Source of the DNA: Chara braunii
Taxonomy: Eukaryota > Streptophyta > Charophyceae > Charales > Characeae
Length of the DNA: 32,621 nt
Reading direction: 5' to 3'
NCBI GenBank assembly: GCA_003427395.1
Contig: BFEA01000026.1
Location: 733,668 to 766,288, forward strand
Part shown: in pieces, positions 8,635 to 16,001 of the stretch
How the letters are laid out: every line of letters begins with the position of its first letter
Numbering within the stretch: the first letter of the stretch is position 1
Position numbers and translations under genes: made by a program
The notes under the pieces: generated by a model
The model's input: only the letters and a program-made list of their open reading frames with translations
What the model was told of the DNA's origin: nothing
Databases searched by the model: none

Positions 8635-8680
8635 TCATGAGAATGAATCTTACGATAGAACGTGACATAGAAAGAGACAC
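8635..8680 (+). mobile_element. Probable FB-1 core remnant
   Basis: ATCATGAGAATGAATCTTAC, then GATAGAACGTGACATAG, resembles the FB-1 core but has no termini. Confidence 0.45.
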
Positions 8681-8734
8681 CACACTGATTGAAAACGATG
8701 AATTGACACAATCGGTTTCCCAGTAGAACAGGCG

Positions 8735-9115
8735 AAGAAGAGAGAAAAAAAAAGAGCGAACAAAGGGAGAAAATGAGAAAAAGGAAGAGGAAAAAAAGCG
8801 AAAGAGAATGAGAAAAGGAAGAGAAAAAGAAGTAAAAGAGAATGAGAAAAGGAAGAGAAAAAAAGAGGGGAAAAAAAGCAAGAAAAGAAAATAAAAAAAG
8901 AAAAAAGAAAAAAGAAAAAAAGAGTAAAAAAAAAGCAAGAAAAAGAGACTGAAACAATAGGAAAAAAAAGAAAAAAAAAAGGAAAGAAAATAAAACAAGA
9001 AAATGGAAAAAAGAAAAAAAAAAAAAAGAGTAAAAAAAGCAAGAAAAAGAGACTGAAACAAGGAAAAAAAGAAAAAAGAAAAAAAAAGGAAAGGACGAGA
9101 AAGGGGAAGAGAGAT
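8735..9115 (+). repeat. Purine (A/G) tract with 106-bp internal duplication
   Basis: Nearly all A and G for about 380 bp. A block starting GAGTAAAAAA...GCAAGAAAAAGAGACTGAAA occurs near 8921 and again near 9027. The minus-strand ORFs here are poly-Phe/Leu artefacts. Confidence 0.9.
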
Positions 9116-9185
9116 ATCAAGGATACATTGAGAACACGTGGGGAAAGATTGTGAGAGGCATGTTCATAGGTGTTGTCGCAAATTG

Positions 9186-9384
9186 CTGGATCTGATAGTC
9201 TGCTACCGTTGGTATGTTGGGGATATTCCTCCTTTTTTTTTTTTTTTTTTTTTTTTTTTGACATGAGCAGTACAACAAATGAGGCCTGCTGGATCTGATA
9301 GTCTGCTACCGTTGGTACGTTGGGGATATTCCTCTTTTTTTTGTTTTTTGTTGTTGACATTAGCAGTACAACAAAGGAGGCCTG
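9186..9384 (+). repeat. 103-bp tandem duplication around poly-T
   Basis: CTGGATCTGATAGTCTGCTA begins copies at 9186 and 9289. Both continue through GGGGATATTCCTC, a T-run, GACAT.AGCAGTACAACAAA and GGCCTG. The T-runs differ in length and purity. Confidence 0.95.
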
Positions 9385-9600
9385 GAGTTCGTCAACATTT
9401 AACCCGGAAGAAACCAAAGTACATTCAGCGGTCTAGTTTTGACCATGTTCAATGTACATTCACGGGTTGGGAACCATTACCCAGCTGAGGAGCAGGCGAT
9501 GGGAAGAACGAAATCCAGTGGCAGAGAGATTGGGCAAAACTAGCCCGCTGCCTGGTTGGGATATTCACGTTGACGCCTACGTGGAAAAGTATTACTACAT

Positions 9601-9979
9601 AGGCTACTAGCCGCGCGGCCCGGGTCACCTTGTTTGCCCGGGCAGCACGGCCGTGCAAGGAGCTACGAAGTTCCCAGCCAAAAAAAAAAAAAATCCAAAA
9701 ATTTCCTAGGCTACCAGCCGGGCCGCCCGGGTCCCGGGTGGCCAGCCCGTGCAAGGACCAGCGCAGGTCCAAGCCAAAAAAAAAAAAAGACATCAAAAAA
9801 ATCTGAACAAAAAACTACGTTATGCAGAACAATAAATCGAACAACTTTTGCCTCAGGACCACATCGAAATTCTTCACCGAATTTAAAATAAAAAATAAAC
9901 TTAAAAAATATTGTTTTTTTTTTTTTTTTTTTTTTTGGCCCGGCCGGGCAAGTGAACCCGGGCCACTCTGGTAGCCTAG
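9601..9979 (-). mobile_element. AGGCTACC-family element, reverse orientation, compound
   Basis: Starts AGGCTACTAGCCGCGCGGCC, has an internal terminus AGGCTACCAGCCGGGCCGCC at about 9711, and ends GGGCCACTCTGGTAGCCTAG. The interior carries TTTTGCCTCAGGACCACATC and GAAATTCTTCACCGAATTTA, inverted relative to 7346. Two elements appear nested or abutting. Confidence 0.8.
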
Positions 9980-10313
9980 TCAAGTAGCCTAGTTCTTTTA
10001 TTAAAAAAAAAAAAATTCTACTTCAGTATCCCTTGTCAGAGAAAAAAAATAAATTAAAAAATATTTTTTTTTTTTTTTTTTTTTTTTTGGCCCGGCCGGG
10101 CAAGTGACCCCGGGCCACTCTGGTAGCCTAGAAAAAAGAAAAAAAAACCCTATGCCAACAGAAAAATAAACTGAACGACTTTTGCCTCAGGGTCACATCG
10201 AAATTCTTCAGCAAATTTCAAATAAAATTATAAATAGTAAAATGTTTTTTTTTTTTTTTTTTTTTTTTTGGCCCGGCCGGGAAAATGATCCCGGGCCACT
10301 ATGGTAGCCTCGA
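9980..10313 (-). mobile_element. Two truncated AGGCTACC-family copies in a row
   Basis: One ends at about 10131 and the next at about 10309, each with a T-run, GGCCCGGCCGGG and then GGGCCACT.TGGTAGCCT. The second carries TCACATCGAAATTCTTCAGC. Each has only the A/T interior and one GC end. Confidence 0.75.
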
Positions 10314-10316
10314 CTA

Positions 10317-10383
10317 CTACCGAAAAGAAAGTAAAGACCTACAATAGTTGTACCTACCGAAAAGAAAGTAAAGACCTACAATA
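10317..10383 (+). repeat. 37-bp tandem duplication
   Basis: CGAAAAGAAAGTAAAGACCT starts at 10321 and 10358, followed each time by ACAATAGTTG. It abuts the foldback at 10384. Confidence 0.9.
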
Positions 10384-10480
10384 GTTGCACCTCTCGCCCT
10401 CATCCAAGATTTTGAATGCATATGGACAACCACTTTGTCCACATGCATTCGAAATCTTGACAGATGGCGAGTGGTGTAAC
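10384..10480. mobile_element. 97-bp near-complete foldback element (FB-3-like)
   Basis: The 46-bp arms 10384-10429 and 10435-10480 are reverse complements at about 38 of 46 positions, leaving a 5-base loop. Shared blocks include AGATTTTGAATGCATATGG on the left with its counterpart CCACATGCATTCGAAATCTT on the right. The outer end GTTGCACC.CTCGCC resembles the ends at 18107 and 28986. Transcribed, it would form a long hairpin. Confidence 0.85.
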
Positions 10481-10559
10481 TTTGGTAGGCACTAATATCC
10501 ACTGCACGAACTGTTTGTTGATGGGACACACAGGTTTATAGTATTCGCTTTTGCGATAT

Positions 10560-10915
10560 CTATCCATCTGTTTGTTCATCTCCTCAGGTGGGGTATGTCC
10601 CGTCTGAGGTGGGGTAATTGATTACCTATTAAAAATGTCCCATCTATCGTCAGGTGTCGTCAGGTGGGGTACCTATTAACTGGATCGAGAAAATGTCCCA
10701 TCGCTATCCCCAGGAGGGGTACCTATTAACGGGATAAAAAAATGTCCCGTCCGTCTATCCCCAGGAGGGGTACCTATTAACGGAATCGAAAAGTGTCCCA
10801 TCTATTGTCAGGTGGGGTACCTATTAACGGGATCGAAAAAATCCCATCTATCCATCTGTTTGTTCCTCAGGTGGGCTAAACTGATTGATTACCTATCAAC
10901 GAACGGGATCGAAAA
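10560..10915 (+). repeat. Degenerate minisatellite, about 55-60 bp unit
   Basis: At least five units of the form TGTCCCATCTATC, CAGGTGGGGTACCTATTAAC, GGGATCGAAAAA, with variants (CCCAGGAGGGG). No coding potential. Confidence 0.9.
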
Positions 10916-10959
10916 CTGTGAGAAACGTAGGTAGTAAACGTGAAGAAACAAAGAGAACA

Positions 10960-11100
10960 AGCATCGTTGCATATGTATGTGTATTATGTGTATATGCTTC
11001 ATAAAGTAATATGTTCATATATGCACATGCACATGGTTGTGCGGGTGTATACGTATTATGTGCATACGCACATATACATGGTTGTGTATGTGTATGTATA
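10960..11100. repeat. TATGTG/CATATG-rich simple sequence
   Basis: Irregular alternation of TATGTGTAT and CACATGCACAT blocks, directly upstream of the first hammerhead-like motif. Confidence 0.75.
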
Positions 11101-11105
11101 GCCTC

Positions 11106-11142
11106 CTGATGAGTCGGTGAAACTCCGACGAAACAGTTTGTC
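11106..11142 (+). ncRNA. Hammerhead-ribozyme-like motif, copy 1
   Basis: The conserved core is present in order: CTGATGA (11106-11112); helix II GTCGG/CCGAC (11113-11117 with 11125-11129) closing a 7-base loop; GAA (11130-11132); a 3-bp helix III ACA/TGT (11133-11135 with 11139-11141) closing a 3-base loop; and C17 at 11142. This is the type I layout with minimal helix III known from Penelope-like elements and small animal retrozymes. Weakness: the bases flanking the core (GCCTC before, ACAGCC after) do not form a continuous helix I, so self-cleavage is doubtful in this exact form. The downstream tail is shared with copy 3. Confidence 0.65.
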
Positions 11143-11222
11143 ACAGCCCCTCGTTTGTTGTCCTCTTCTTCCTCTCTGCCTACGGTTTACCGGGCAGTTC
11201 TATTTGACGGTATATACATATA
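11143..11222 (+). repeat. Retrozyme-like unit tail ending in TA-rich microsatellite
   Basis: ACAGCCCCTCGTTTGTTGTC, CTGCCTACGGTTTACCGGGC, AGTTCTATTTGACGGTATAT is repeated after copy 3 at 12351 and, diverged, at 12240. The tail always runs into a TA-rich tract. Confidence 0.85.
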
Positions 11223-11400
11223 CATATACATATACATGTGTGTATGTATATACTATATACATGTACCCATGCACATGCTTATGTATATGTACAAATGCAC
11301 GTATATGTGTATGAAAGTATAAATGTGCAAATCTGTAAATGTACACATGTGCACATACAGATACTGAGCTACGAATACGCATATATGCTCATCCGTATTA
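11223..11400. repeat. TACATA/TGTATG-rich simple sequence
   Basis: Continues the TA-rich end of the unit above as irregular ATACAT, TGTATG and ATGCAC blocks. ORFs here are Tyr/Val/His/Cys-rich artefacts. Confidence 0.8.
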
Positions 11401-11402
11401 TC

Positions 11403-11514
11403 CTACCTTCTTCCCCCGAATAAAGCGTACGGTCATTATAGCTGTATTTGGGATACATTTCAGTCTAAATACAGCTGCAAATGACCGTACGTTGTATTCG
11501 GGGGCAGAAGGTAG
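11403..11514. mobile_element. FB-2 foldback element, copy 1
   Basis: Ends CTACCTTCTTCCCCCGAATA and TATTCGGGGGCAGAAGGTAG are reverse complements, followed inward by CGTACGGTCATT.TAGCTGTATTT and its complement AAATACAGCTGCAAATGACC. The total is 112 bp with a loop of about 20 bp. Confidence 0.88.
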
Positions 11515-11519
11515 TCGCA

Positions 11520-11690
11520 TGCTATTTCCCGCCACCAAATAGTGTTTTCCCGCCATCGAATAGCTATTCTCGCCACCAAATAGTGTTTTCCCGCCATCGA
11601 ATGGCTATTCCCGCCTTCAAATTTCCCGCCAGCAAATAGCGCTTTCCCACCGTTGAATTGCTATTTCCCGCCATTCAATAGCGGGGAAAG
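11520..11690 (+). repeat. Minisatellite of TTCCCGCCA..AATAG units
   Basis: Seven or more units near 21-22 bp alternate between CCCGCCACCAAATAGTGTTT and CCCGCCATCGAATAGCTATT, giving a 42-bp higher-order period. Confidence 0.9.
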
Positions 11691-11789
11691 AGGGTGCCAA
11701 TTTGTTGCCTCCCTCTTTTTCGGTTCAGCTTTTTTTTTTTGGTTCGTCTCCTCGTTTGTTGCTGTCGCACAGTTGCTCTGTTCAGCCTC

Positions 11790-11826
11790 CTGATGAGTAG
11801 GTGAAACTCCGACGAAACAGGTTGTC
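11790..11826 (+). ncRNA. Hammerhead-ribozyme-like motif, copy 2
   Basis: Same 37-nt layout as copy 1: CTGATGA, helix II GTAGG/CCGAC with one A-G mismatch in the middle, GAA, helix III ACA/TGT with loop GGT, then C17 at 11826. Here a helix I can be drawn between AGCCTC (11784-11789) and GGGGCT (11830-11835), 5 Watson-Crick pairs plus one G-U, but three unpaired bases (ACT) separate it from the cleavage site. Copies 1 and 3 have AGCCCC where this copy has GGGGCT, its exact reverse complement. The helix II mismatch suggests decay. Confidence 0.55.
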
Positions 11827-12238
11827 ACTGGGGCTCGTTAGACACTCCTATTGAAATGCTCGTGCAAAAGGAAAAATTCCTTTTGGTTCAAAAGGAAATT
11901 TGGGCCCTTCGTTCCACCTGTCCTCGGGGACGACGCCCGAGGACATTTCCTTCGAGCAATGTCAGAAAAGAAAAGAGAAAAGAAAAATAAAATAAAATGT
12001 GCTGGAGGCCTTCAGCCAATAGGGTGCTGCCACGATCCAGATTCTCGGTTGTAACGTCTCTCCACCCATGTGCCTGCTCCTCTCCGCGAAACACGGATTC
12101 CTTTTGCCCAAAGGGACCTCGTGAGGTCCCTTGTGAGGTCCCTTGGGAAAAAGGAAGAAATGGCTGGGGAATCCTTGGAGCCCTAGGAATTTCCTTCGGA
12201 GTGTTTTCACTTTTTTTTTTCTGACTGCATCCCAGCCC
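11827..12238. other. Spacer between ribozyme-like copies; short palindromes, no gene
   Basis: Holds two small palindromes: AAAAGGAAAAATTCCTTTT near 11867, and TGTCCTCGGG...CGCCCGAGGACA near 11920-11946. A triplicated GAGGTCCCTT-like phrase lies around 12116-12146. Overlapping ORFs on both strands match no family. Confidence 0.6.
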
Positions 12239-12430
12239 CACAGCCCCTCGTTTGGTGTCTTCTTCTCCCTAAGGTTTACCGGGCAGCTCTGTTTGACGAT
12301 ATATATATACCTCCTGATGAGTCGGTGAAACTCCGACGAAACAGTTTGTCACAGCCCCTCGTTTGTTGTCCTCTTCTCTCTCTCTGCCTACGGTTTACCG
12401 GGCAGTTCTATTTGTGACGATATATATAAA
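12239..12430 (+). mobile_element. Retrozyme-like repeat, 1.7 tandem units of 111 bp
   Basis: ACAGCCCCTCGTTTG occurs at 12240 and 12351, a period of 111 bp. The order is tail (12240-12313, ending in (AT)n and CCTC), hammerhead-like core (12314-12350), then tail again (12351-about 12425, ending GACGATATATATA). Tandem head-to-tail units that each contain a self-cleaving motif are the layout expected of retrozymes and other small circular-RNA retroelements. No protein is encoded. Confidence 0.7.
12314..12350 (+). ncRNA. Hammerhead-ribozyme-like motif, copy 3
   Basis: Identical to copy 1 over all 37 positions of the core, although its upstream flank differs (TATATATACCTC here). Perfect identity between copies about 1.2 kb apart, while the intervening copy has diverged, suggests separate recent arrivals or conservation of the core. 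Helix I is again weak next to the cleavage site. Confidence 0.65.
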
Positions 12431-12543
12431 ATACAAATATGTAGTAGTAAAATCTGTATGGAATCGTGTATTTGTAATAGATATAATAAGATCATGTACC
12501 AAAACAATTTTATTTTTTTTCGTTTATACGAAAATTAATAGTT

Positions 12544-12900
12544 AGGCTACCGGAGTGGCCCGGGACCACGTGCCCGGCCGGGCAAAAAATGCAAATAAAT
12601 AAATAAGTAAATAAATTATTTTTGTTTTAAATTTGGTAAGGAATTTCGATGTGACACTGAGGCAAAAGTTGTTGAGTTTATTTTTCTGCATAACATAGAT
12701 TTTTTTCGGATTTGTTGGATTTTTATTTTTTTGCTGGGACCTTCCACGGTCCTTGCACAGCCGGGCCGCCCGGCTGGTAGCCTAGAAGTTTTCTTTCGGG
12801 TTTGTTGGATTTTTATTTTTTTCCCGGGACCTTCGTCGGTCCTTGCACAGCCGGGCCGCCTGGGAAAATAGGGTGACCTGGGCGGCCCGGCTGGTAGCCT
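12544..12900 (+). mobile_element. AGGCTACC-family element, best single copy
   Basis: Starts AGGCTACCGGAGTGGCCCGG, with GCCCGGCCGGGC nearby, then A/T-rich interior carrying AATTTCGATGTGACACTGAG and GGCAAAAGTTGTTGAGTTTA, and ends CGGCCCGGCTGGTAGCCT. The block TGGATTTTTATTTTTTT...GGGACCTTC.CGGTCCTTGCA is duplicated (about 12717 and 12807). Note AATTTCGATGTGACCCTGAG is conserved across copies. Confidence 0.82.
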
Positions 12901-13400
12901 AGATTAATAGTATATAAATGTAACCTAGATCAATAGTAAATAAATGTATAATACGATATACTAATAGAGGATGGAGATGTGAGAGGGTGCGTTTTCCACC
13001 ACCTAACGGAGTAGACCGGAATGCTGCATGCGTAATTTATAAGGGCCCGTGCACTTGTCGAATACCCACTCTTAGAATCAAAGAGGGGGAATAAACAGTT
13101 TTCTACACAAGGGAGAAAATAATTTTCGCCAACTAACAGAGTAGAAAGGAATGCTGCAGTTTTTGCCTCGGAGGTTGATGTGTGTTCTGCTATCATGAAA
13201 ATAGGGAAGGCAAAAAAAGAATCGTGTGCAAAGCATTGCAATGCGACCGTATAAAAGGGGGAGGGGGACAAAAAGAAGAAATGCGACAGTATTAAAAAAC
13301 AAAGAAGAATGCGACAGTACAAAAAAAAAATAAAAAATGGGACAGTACTGGTACAAGCAAACGTCACCTCACGGGACCTGTATGATACTTATCTCGAAGA
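12901..13400. other. No gene; diverged short duplications
   Basis: TTTTCCACCACCTAACGGAG (12992) is echoed by TTTTCGCCAACTAACAGAGT (13124). AATGCGACAGTA-like phrases recur four times over 13239-13350 between A-runs. Minus-strand ORFs are aromatic-rich and unconvincing. Confidence 0.65.
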
Positions 13401-13490
13401 AGATGTGACAGTCTGGGTCCAGATGCGAGGTGACAATCTGGGTCCAGATGCGACGTGACAATCTGGGTCCAGATGAGACGTGACGTGACA
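13401..13490 (+). repeat. 25-bp tandem repeat, three units
   Basis: CTGGGTCCAGATGCGA.GTGACAAT starts at 13413, 13438 and 13463. Confidence 0.93.
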
Positions 13491-13618
13491 GAAATGTCAC
13501 GAGCTCGCATGGGCCCAGCCTAAGGTAGAAGAGGACGCCACAGTGCCCTCACATACTTCCCCCATCCTCCATATCCACGTTATGGTTCCCCTCCATCCTT
13601 TCTCCCCCCCCTTCCCTC

Positions 13619-13619
<1 letters not shown>

Positions 13620-13678
<59 letters not shown>
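13620..13678. repeat. Poly-C tract of 59 bases
   Basis: Uninterrupted C homopolymer within a C/T-rich stretch. It is translated as poly-Pro or poly-Gly in overlapping ORFs, none real. Length may be unreliable in the assembly. Confidence 0.95.
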
Positions 13679-13681
<3 letters not shown>

Positions 13682-13759
13682 CCTTCTGGGCATGCCCCCT
13701 CCATCCTATTACATTTCTTCATCATCTTGCCCGATTTTGGTCACATCCTCTCAAGAGTC

Positions 13760-13929
13760 TCAACATCTTCGTCGTTGGCGTCGTATCCCATTTCTGTTGT
13801 CGTCATCTTATTCCAAGTTAGTTCTTGTCCCATTTTCGTTGTTGTCATGTTATCCCAAGTTAGTTCGCTTGTCCCATTTTAGTTGTCGTCATCGTGTCCC
13901 ATTTTTGTTGTCGTTTGTTGTTGTACAAT
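13760..13929 (+). repeat. Degenerate minisatellite TTGTCCCATTTT.GTTGTCGTCAT
   Basis: Four or five irregular units combine TCCCATTT, GTTGTCGTCAT and CCAAGTTAGTTC, spaced about 40-50 bp apart. Confidence 0.75.
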
Positions 13930-14200
13930 GGGCCTCGCTTAGGCTTTTGTGCATGTGATCACATTTGTCCTATCACTCGCCAAATTTTTGGTCTTTTGTG
14001 AATGTGATCGGACAAATGTGATCACATGCACAAAAGACAAAATGTAAGATACACCACCAATGTTTTTGTCTTTTGTGCATGTGATCACATTTGTCCGATC
14101 ACATGCACAAAAGACAAAAAAATTGGCGGTGTATCTTCCCATGTTCTAGCGGGAGATTCTTTCTGATTTTGCACGTTTGGTGAGTAGTGCATTGAGCCCC
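13930..14200 (-). mobile_element. Expanded FB-1 element with internal long palindrome
   Basis: The outer ends are FB-1-like (GGGCCTCGCTTAGG on the left; TTTGGTGAGTAGTGCATTGA then GCCCC on the right) and the right half carries the minus-strand core GGCGGTGTATCTTCCCATGT. The interior repeats the CTTTTGTGCATGTGATCACA block in alternating orientations. One pair forms a perfect 24-bp stem (14063-14086 with 14097-14120) and a 10-base loop. At 271 bp it is about twice the usual family length. Confidence 0.8.
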
Positions 14201-14361
14201 AACATTAATCAACATACGCCAAGAAATCTCAACCTACAACATCAAACAATTTATGCGCCAAGTGTGCTGACAGCAATCTTTGTATTGCATAGGGACCCTC
14301 GGACCCGATTTCCAGACCAGGTGCAGCTCCCAACCAATAGATGGAGTCTTCCAACCGAGGA

Positions 14362-14401
14362 CCACTTGGGGAGGGGGGGCTCTTATCACGTCCCCAAGTG
14401 G
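14362..14401. repeat. 11-bp hairpin
   Basis: CCACTTGGGGA (14362-14372) and TCCCCAAGTGG (14391-14401) are exact reverse complements around 18 bases. It lies next to the gag-like fragment, but no link is evident. Confidence 0.7.
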
Positions 14402-14464
14402 CACCCTCTAGCTGGAGTCGAACCAAAAAAAAAAAAGGAGTCTGAACCGCGGAACGGGTATGCA

Positions 14465-14593
14465 TTACCCCTCCTCTTGTTCGAGCCGATTACGTTCCTT
14501 GGCCACGGCGGCGGCCCTATCGTTGGCCTCCTGAATGAATGCCGCCAGGCGTTCCTCATAGGCCAGGAGGGATTCTCCCGCCTTCCAGTCCAT
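14465..14593 (-). pseudogene. Gag-like fragment, possibly from an LTR retrotransposon
   Basis: From ATG at 14593 to a stop at 14465-14467 the frame gives 42 residues: MDWKAGESLLAYEERLAAFI, then QEANDRAAAVAKERNRLEQE and EG. The composition is a charged amphipathic helix with an ERLAAFIQEAND-like segment, the style of the N-terminal coiled region of plant-type retrotransposon gag proteins. No zinc knuckle, protease or reverse transcriptase follows, and the frame stops at once before a poly-T run (minus strand). The identification is by general resemblance only. If right, it is a truncated 5' piece. Confidence 0.35.
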
Positions 14594-14619
14594 GGCCTTG
14601 GTCTGTGATCAAGTGAGCA

Positions 14620-15345
14620 GTGTCATGCACTGCTGTGCCCGCAGTCGGAAGAGTCACCCGAGGGCCAATCTGATGGACTGGCCCAGTACCCGGACTGGAG
14701 GGGGAGGAATAGGTAGGAAGTAGACAAGTGGGAAGGATCGGACAGAGCCCAATTTGAACAGTTTCCTAATCAAAAAGAAGAAAAACAAAACTTTAAAATT
14801 CGAAAAAAGTCTGTCCAATCCCACTGAGTACCGAAGGTGATGCAGAAAGCAAATGTGAACCTTCGGTGCTCGAACTGCAGAGAATCAGAAAAGAAGGGTC
14901 TTTATAACTCAGAGTAGGAGTAGGTTGCAAACAGAAAAAAAAATGCCGTTTTTTTTTTTTTGAAAAAAAAGAACGGAATTTGCAGACCTACGCAGTGAAA
15001 GTGTAGAGGGACAGTTTCGGAAAAAGAATCGCGAAATTATCAAAATGCAGACATTTAACAATTAAACAAGGTAAAAAAAAAAATTATCGGAAAAAGAATT
15101 CTCGGAACGGAAAATAATTCTCGGAAACCAAATTTCTTGAAAAAATAATTTTTCGGAAAAGAATAAGAATTTCTTGAAAAAACAATTTCTCGGAAAAAGA
15201 AATGATTTCAGGAAAAGTAGGGTGAGAGCAATGTGGCGGTTGGTTCCAGGCAGTGGTGGTGGTTCAGGAATACCCGGGCAAGAGGAAACCGTCTGGTAGC
15301 TGTTCACAGATCCAGAGGCCTGTTTTTTTGGGAGAGGAAACACTC
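14620..15345. other. No gene seen
   Basis: Mixed sequence, then a stretch (15060-15215) of degenerate units combining TTCTCGGAA, AAATTTCTTGAAAAA and AATAATT. CCTTCGGTGCTCGAACTGCA (14863) is GC-balanced but not in a recognisable gene. Confidence 0.55.
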
Positions 15346-15349
15346 AATT

Positions 15350-15443
15350 CCGAGTGCCCTGGGTCAGGGACCATAGGAACAGTATATTGGTCGTTCAACT
15401 TGAGAGGATGACAGGTGGGAGCAGCCTGTGCCAGGGCACTCGG
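15350..15443. repeat. 94-bp unit bounded by a perfect 13-bp inverted repeat
   Basis: CCGAGTGCCCTGG (15350-15362) and CCAGGGCACTCGG (15431-15443) are exact reverse complements. The same word appears at 15598 (CAGGACACTCGGTT) and 22680 (CGAGTGCCCTGGTC), so it marks a dispersed family. Confidence 0.7.
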
Positions 15444-15787
15444 TTAGGGTGTTGTTTTTAGTGTTCTCCATAACGACTGATTCACAATTTCTTTTGGACT
15501 TTTTAAAGTTGTTAATCGAACCTTCTCTGAATTTCAAAAGATTTGATAACCATCGCTATTTTTGCAGGCATTTGTTCAAGTGCCTAGTTAATGGACCAGG
15601 ACACTCGGTTCGTTAGGGCCGCGGTGGGCCGTTAGGAGAGTGTCAGTAGGGCCCGGACCGGTTTCCTCTGGGCCAAGTTAGTCCCGGACTTGGTATAGGC
15701 TAGAGTTACACTGATTGGCCTAATGCCATAGTCAGGAAGAGTAACAAAAGAATGTCCAAGGTCTCCCTTTCTACTTTACAGCCTAGA
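15444..15787. other. No gene seen
   Basis: Mixed sequence with a second near-copy of the ACTCGGTT.GTTAGGG phrase at 15603. No long ORF or structured repeat is evident. Confidence 0.5.
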
Positions 15788-15883
15788 CCAGAGTACCAGG
15801 CATAATTTCTGGAACTCGATAACAGTGAGTTCCGCAGGCAGCAGGCCTGTAAGCTAAGCAGGCTGATGCTGTCGGTACTCTGG
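15788..15883. other. 96-nt segment that can fold as a three-way junction
   Basis: A closing stem of ten perfect pairs joins CCAGAGTACC (15788-15797) and GGTACTCTGG (15874-15883). Inside are two hairpins: GGAACTC/GAGTTCC (15811-15817 with 15827-15833) and GCCTG/CAGGC (15845-15849 with 15859-15863). The phrase AAGCTAAGCAGG also resembles box A of a 5S rRNA promoter, but the helix order differs from 5S rRNA. It could be a relic of a structured RNA gene or a foldback element. Confidence 0.35.
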
Positions 15884-16001
15884 GTTGAATTGTGAGGTCC
15901 CCTGCCTCTTGCTTGAGATTATTAATGATTGGATTTGGAGGATTAACCAAAAAGAAGAAAAAGAAAAAAAAAGTATGGGATAACCAACGGGCCTAGCTCA
16001 G

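Noticed and set aside
8421-9417. Phe-rich minus-strand ORFs that look like membrane proteins
   Set aside because: They are translations of a purine tract; the hydrophobicity is compositional.
10560-10915. CRISPR-like regularly spaced repeats
   Set aside because: The units are degenerate tandem minisatellite copies with no unique spacers, and no Cas-like gene exists in this eukaryotic context.
15840-15890. 5S rRNA gene
   Set aside because: Only a box A-like 12-mer matches; helix order, box C and flanking sequence do not fit 5S rRNA.
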